A stretch of 64,000 nt of DNA from Phallusia mammillata (lineage: Eukaryota > Chordata > Ascidiacea > Phlebobranchia > Ascidiidae): contig QLIY01000030.1 of the NCBI GenBank assembly GCA_003260075.1, positions 241,023-305,022 of the forward strand. Direction: 5' to 3'. The notes beneath the pieces were generated by a model, which was not told the DNA's origin, ran no database searches, and saw only the letters and a list, made by a program, of their open reading frames with translations. This document shows positions 63,301-64,000 of the stretch, piece after piece. The stretch's first letter is position 1, and each line of letters begins with the position of its first letter. A program made the translations under genes and the position numbers.

Positions 63301-63676
63301 TTACACAGGCTGATTCCTGTAGTCTGTTATCACATTACAATTGCAGCTGAATTTGTTTTGGAATTTTGTTTGTAATTGGTGTTTTACTCCCCTTGATCGA
63401 GGACTATGTATTGCTTTGCTCAGGTGGTACAACACACCTTGCCACCAACAAACTTGCATTTTTTCATGTGATGACGTCATACGACTATTTTATTTTTTCT
63501 TGTAGTTTCCCCGACAATAAGGGGTGAAGGGGAAACCACCGGGGTAAGCGTCGTGCTCGATAATAACGTCACAATGGAGTGTCAAGTTGAGGGAATCCCC
63601 ATGCCTATGGTCACGTGGATGAAAGACGGAATCCCATTGGTTGAGCTGAGAACTGGCGATTACAGTGTGTCAGCGG
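34107..63676 (+). CDS. HMCN: Hemicentin (partial, 3' part off window)
   Basis: Hemicentins are giant secreted matrix proteins that organise basement-membrane linkages and tissue junctions. Forty exons give 6301 nt in one frame (about 2,100 aa), continuing past the window. Exons: 34107-34434, 35201-35312, 36206-36323, 37067-37189, 37585-37726, 38070-38186, 39358-39495, 40055-40152, 40503-40668, 41140-41299, 41690-41811, 42328-42469, 43379-43506, 43707-43857, 44190-44314, 44958-45112, 46225-46387, 47026-47277, 47723-47874, 48545-48665, 49672-49947, 51383-51592, 52407-52513, 53041-53170, 53424-53673, 54214-54383, 54935-55074, 55158-55289, 55640-55781, 56857-57018, 57393-57465, 57756-57955, 58374-58565, 59074-59266, 59411-59580, 59918-60075, 60665-60791 or 61432-61558, 62095-62201, 62658-62835, 63506-63676. 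Order: signal peptide, VWA, hemicentin-specific region, Ig repeats. The human proteins add TSP1, nidogen G2F and EGF domains later; none is present in this part. No further exon is seen from 63677 to 64000. Confidence 0.95.
34750..34885. repeat. Allelic duplication in hemicentin intron 1
   Basis: A 10-C run (34829-34838) follows a sequence (about 34774-34820) that is repeated directly after it. Non-coding. Confidence 0.65.
35700..36240 (+). repeat. HMCN: Allelic duplications containing truncated hemicentin exon 3
   Basis: The C run 35804-35813 is followed by a copy of about 35707-35803. The 17-C run 36081-36097 cuts exon 3 after 53 nt and is followed by a copy of about 35916-36080 that continues into the complete exon 3 at 36206. 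The flanks contribute about six C, leaving roughly 10 for the gap. Confidence 0.72.
36290..36900. repeat. Allelic duplication after hemicentin exon 3
   Basis: The C run 36573-36583 is followed by a second copy of the last part of exon 3 and its intron (36292-36570 versus 36584-36890), with small indels. Confidence 0.7.
38394..38819. mobile_element. hAT-like element (TAGGGATG ends), polymorphic between alleles
   Basis: The left end TAGGGATGTGCC (38394) and right end GGCGCATCCCTA (ending 38819) are inverted repeats. Flanks TTCCAAAA (38386-38393) and CTCCAAAA (38820-38827) form an 8-bp target duplication with one mismatch. An allelic copy near 38686-38702 (GACACTCCACAATATG) shows the empty site. 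C runs at 38457-38466 and 38764-38774 insert allelic intron sequence in between, so the real element is only about 130 bp of what is shown. Confidence 0.65.
38800..39360. repeat. Allelic duplications with truncated hemicentin exon 7
   Basis: C runs at 39011-39020 and 39242-39252. The second cuts exon 7 after 13 nt (39229-39241) and is followed by a copy of about 39135-39228 leading to the intact exon at 39358. Confidence 0.72.
39895..40020 (-). repeat. tRNA-derived SINE, partial
   Basis: On the minus strand, GTCATGGGTTCGAGTCCCAC is the T-arm with a B-box, followed by a body related to 54640-54815 (AGGCCAGA, GGTT near the start of the complement). The A-box half is missing. Confidence 0.5.
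40160..40330. repeat. Allelic duplication in hemicentin intron 8
   Basis: The 10-C run 40234-40243 is followed by a copy of about 40172-40230. Confidence 0.65.
42071..42071. other. Single ambiguous base (n)
   Basis: The only N in the window, in a hemicentin intron. It shows that base-level ambiguity was kept while longer gaps were not written as N. Confidence 0.95.
42781..42818 (-). ncRNA. Hammerhead-like relic
   Basis: Read on the minus strand: CTGATGA, T, GACA...TGTC (4-bp stem), GAA, ACGT, T. It has the same layout as the other minimal-stem-III copies, including the single extra base after the core, but stem I has only about 2 pairs. Probably inactive. Confidence 0.4.
44300..44510. repeat. 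Allelic duplication repeating the end of hemicentin exon 15
   Basis: The 10-C run 44391-44400 is followed by a copy of 44309-44390, which includes the last few bases of exon 15 and its donor site. Confidence 0.72.
44601..44787. mobile_element. hAT-type MITE in hemicentin intron 15
   Basis: 187 bp with inverted ends CAGTGGTTCTTAACC and GGTTAAGAACCACTG. Flanks GTTTATAC and GTTTAGAG are an imperfect 8-bp target duplication. The interior has facing GCACCCCTT blocks. No ORF. Confidence 0.8.
45547..46196. mobile_element. hAT-type non-autonomous element in hemicentin intron 16
   Basis: 650 bp with inverted ends CAGGGCTGCCAA and TTGGCAGCCCTG, flanked by GTATGAAC (45539-45546) and GTATCAAC (46197-46204), an 8-bp target duplication with one mismatch. 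Both sub-terminal regions repeat AAAACCCAAG motifs. It ends only 28 bp before hemicentin exon 17 (46225), so it supplies part of the branch-point region of that splice site. Confidence 0.82.
46500..46720. repeat. Allelic duplication in hemicentin intron 17
   Basis: The C run 46600-46610 is followed by a copy of about 46522-46599 with a short internal insertion. Confidence 0.65.
47960..48075 (-). repeat. tRNA-derived SINE, partial
   Basis: Minus-strand copy with a degenerate B-box (complement of GGGATTCGAGTC) and the TAGCTCAGTTCAG-like A-box end. It matches the head of the SINE at 54640-54815 in order and orientation. Confidence 0.5.
48190..48545. repeat. Allelic duplication with truncated hemicentin exon 20
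   Basis: The 11-C run 48373-48383 cuts exon 20 after 17 nt (about 48356-48372), then the intron from about 48192 repeats and leads to the intact exon at 48545. One C belongs to the right flank, leaving 10. Confidence 0.75.
48907..49418. mobile_element. hAT-type non-autonomous element in hemicentin intron 20
   Basis: 512 bp with inverted ends CAGTGGTTCCCAACC and GGTTGGGAACCACTG (perfect 15 bp). Flanks GTTTAGAA and GTTAAGAA are an 8-bp target duplication with one mismatch. The allelic copy of this intron (about 50088-50590) lacks the element, so the insertion is polymorphic. No transposase ORF. Confidence 0.88.
50078..51380. repeat. Allelic duplications around hemicentin exon 21
   Basis: C runs at 50078-50087, 50667-50676, 50914-50924 and a 34-C run at 51325-51358. 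After the first comes a second copy of the end of exon 20 and intron 20, then the first 75 nt of exon 21 (about 50593-50666) cut by the second run. After the third comes the last part of exon 21 and its intron again. Only 49672-49947 is a complete exon 21. Confidence 0.75.
52744..52942 (+). repeat. Allelic pair of hammerhead ribozyme relics
   Basis: Two copies (52744-52793 and 52889-52938) separated by an 11-C run (52836-52846). Copy 2 has core CTGATGA (52896-52902), a perfect stem II GACC-TTATA-GGTC, but ATAA instead of GAAA, then ACAGTGCACATTGTAGCTTAC matching the stem III and stem I end of the motif at 19704-19755. Copy 1 has CTGGTGA. Both lack an essential core base, so they are expected to be inactive. 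Confidence 0.6.
54640..54815 (-). repeat. tRNA-derived SINE
   Basis: On the minus strand a tRNA-like head (about 54812 down to 54739) carries A-box TAGCTCAGTTGG, an anticodon-like stem GAGTC/GACTT, and T-arm GTGGGTTCGAATCCCAC with B-box. The acceptor stem does not pair and base 33 is not T, so it is not a tRNA gene. A shared body extends to about 54640. Partial relatives lie at 39895-40020 and 47960-48075, all in introns of hemicentin and all antisense to it. Confidence 0.7.
55887..56345 (+). repeat. Allelic duplication carrying the ends of hemicentin exons 28 and 29
   Basis: After the C run 55887-55898 the end of exon 28 and its intron (55271-55640) are repeated (55899-56331), then the first bases of exon 29 (56332-56345) are cut by the C run 56346-56357, after which the rest of exon 29 recurs (56358-56455). 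Confidence 0.72.
56656..56856 (+). repeat. Truncated allelic copy of hemicentin exon 30
   Basis: The first 39 or so nt of exon 30 (about 56662-56700) are cut by a 10-C run (56701-56710). About 150 bp of the preceding intron then repeats and leads to the complete exon at 56857. Confidence 0.75.
58850..59073. repeat. Allelic duplication in hemicentin intron 33
   Basis: The C run 58955-58965 is followed by a near-perfect copy of 58853-58954. Confidence 0.7.
59780..59990 (+). repeat. Truncated allelic copy of hemicentin exon 36
   Basis: 59806-59875 is the first part of exon 36, cut by a 10-C run (59876-59885). The complete exon at 59918 differs by a few, mostly synonymous, substitutions. Confidence 0.75.
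60175..61770 (+). repeat. HMCN: Unmerged allelic pair containing hemicentin exon 37 twice
   Basis: 60230-60981 and 60992-61745 are two versions of the same intron-exon-intron block joined by 10 C (60982-60991). Each has a 127-nt exon 37 (60665-60791, 61432-61558), with only synonymous differences seen. Using both would break the frame. The second copy has an extra tRNA-like fragment at its left end (about 61060-61118, with TGGGTTCGAACCCCG). Confidence 0.75.
60901..60974. repeat. Short palindromic element (allelic copy 61677-61745)
   Basis: AATTCGGTTAATCGCATAAC faces GGATTTTGCGATTAACCAGATT. The ends resemble those of the fold-backs at 22267-22322 and 22412-22469 (GGATAATCGCATA), so they appear to be one family of tiny non-autonomous elements. 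Confidence 0.55.
61800..61990. repeat. Allelic duplication in hemicentin intron 37
   Basis: The C run 61880-61890 is followed by a copy of about 61795-61879, mostly T-rich. Confidence 0.6.
62390..62500 (+). repeat. Degenerate copy of the hammerhead-like interspersed family
   Basis: ATTGATAATGACATAAGCAT followed by TTGCCAAATAGG and AAGCATGTCGCTTTTTCGAC matches the family at 26640-26830 in order, with a decayed core (TTGATAA, CAAATAG). Confidence 0.5.
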
Positions 63677-64000
63677 GTGAGGAATTGTTTAAATTTTGTT
63701 GTGTGTTGTTTTATGTGCTTACTATGTTATGTGAACTCGTATGCTTGACTGAAACCAGTCCTAAATCGTTAATGCGGACCAACTATAATGTTCATATATT
63801 TTGCACTGATTGATAATAACAGTTTGTTTTTTGTTTTTGTATAACCAGTATCCTGTGGTAGCTCGCATTGTTGGTTAAACTTGGCAGCAGCCGACTTTTT
63901 CGGAGTAGTCAGGTTTAAAGCTACCGATTTTTTCCAAGTTTACCAGGGTTACTTTACTAACAGTGAACACACGAACACACGATGCTGACATAACGTGTTA

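Larger units (their letters stand above)
41140..63676 (+). other. HMCN: Hemicentin Ig-domain array (17 complete plus start of the 18th)
   Basis: Most domains are split over two exons, the first with the strand-B Cys and the Trp (for example ITLECGV...YEWRKEG), the second with the DxGxYxC motif ([14 protein letters not shown]). Two are coded almost whole by one exon: exon 18 (47026-47277) and exon 21 (49672-49947). Domain boundaries typically fall at phase-1 introns before a PP or RP motif, as in human HMCN1. Exon 40 holds the first half of the next domain ([20 protein letters not shown]). Exons with unmerged second copies: 15, 20, 21, 29, 30, 36 and 37. Confidence 0.92.

Overview
This window is nuclear DNA of an animal with small introns, most likely a solitary ascidian (Ciona-like tunicate). 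The evidence is many short GT-AG introns, tightly packed genes, one BICD-type gene, and very high heterozygosity between near-identical neighbouring copies. I cannot fix the species from sequence alone.

Layout. At 91-3470 (minus strand) is RPA2, the 32-kDa subunit of replication protein A, cut by the left edge of the window. A 400-bp divergent promoter (3471-3870) with a perfect palindromic E2F-type site separates it from MRPL13, mitochondrial ribosomal protein uL13m (3871-7204, plus). Next is a Bicaudal-D orthologue, a dynein adaptor (8419-22158, plus, 17 exons, 735 aa). A gene-poor stretch follows (22159-34106), holding repeats and one candidate short transcription unit (about 28160-30090). 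The right 30 kb is the 5' half of a hemicentin gene (34107 to beyond 63676, plus): 40 exons giving about 2,100 aa, with signal peptide, VWA domain, hemicentin-specific region, 17 complete Ig domains and the start of an 18th. The reading frame is continuous through all 40 exons.

Two things are not ordinary gene content. First, about 50 runs of C, nearly all 10-12 long and never shorter than 10, sit between near-identical copies of neighbouring sequence, often repeating an exon. They behave like fixed-length assembly gap placeholders written as C, with two unmerged haplotype copies on either side. They should not be read as biological poly-C or as real exon duplications. Second, introns and intergenic DNA carry non-autonomous repeats: at least six hAT-type elements with 8-bp target duplications, tRNA-derived SINE copies, short palindromic elements, and a family with hammerhead-ribozyme architecture. 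One copy (19704-19755, in a BICD intron) has the canonical core with closed stems I and III and reads as a type I hammerhead. Others (26137-26182, 22611-22652, 26710-26741 and minus-strand relatives) have the core, a stem II hairpin and a minimal ACGT stem III, but one extra nucleotide after the core.

The four named genes are unrelated in function (DNA replication, mitochondrial translation, microtubule transport, extracellular matrix). Only the RPA2/MRPL13 pair suggests shared regulation.
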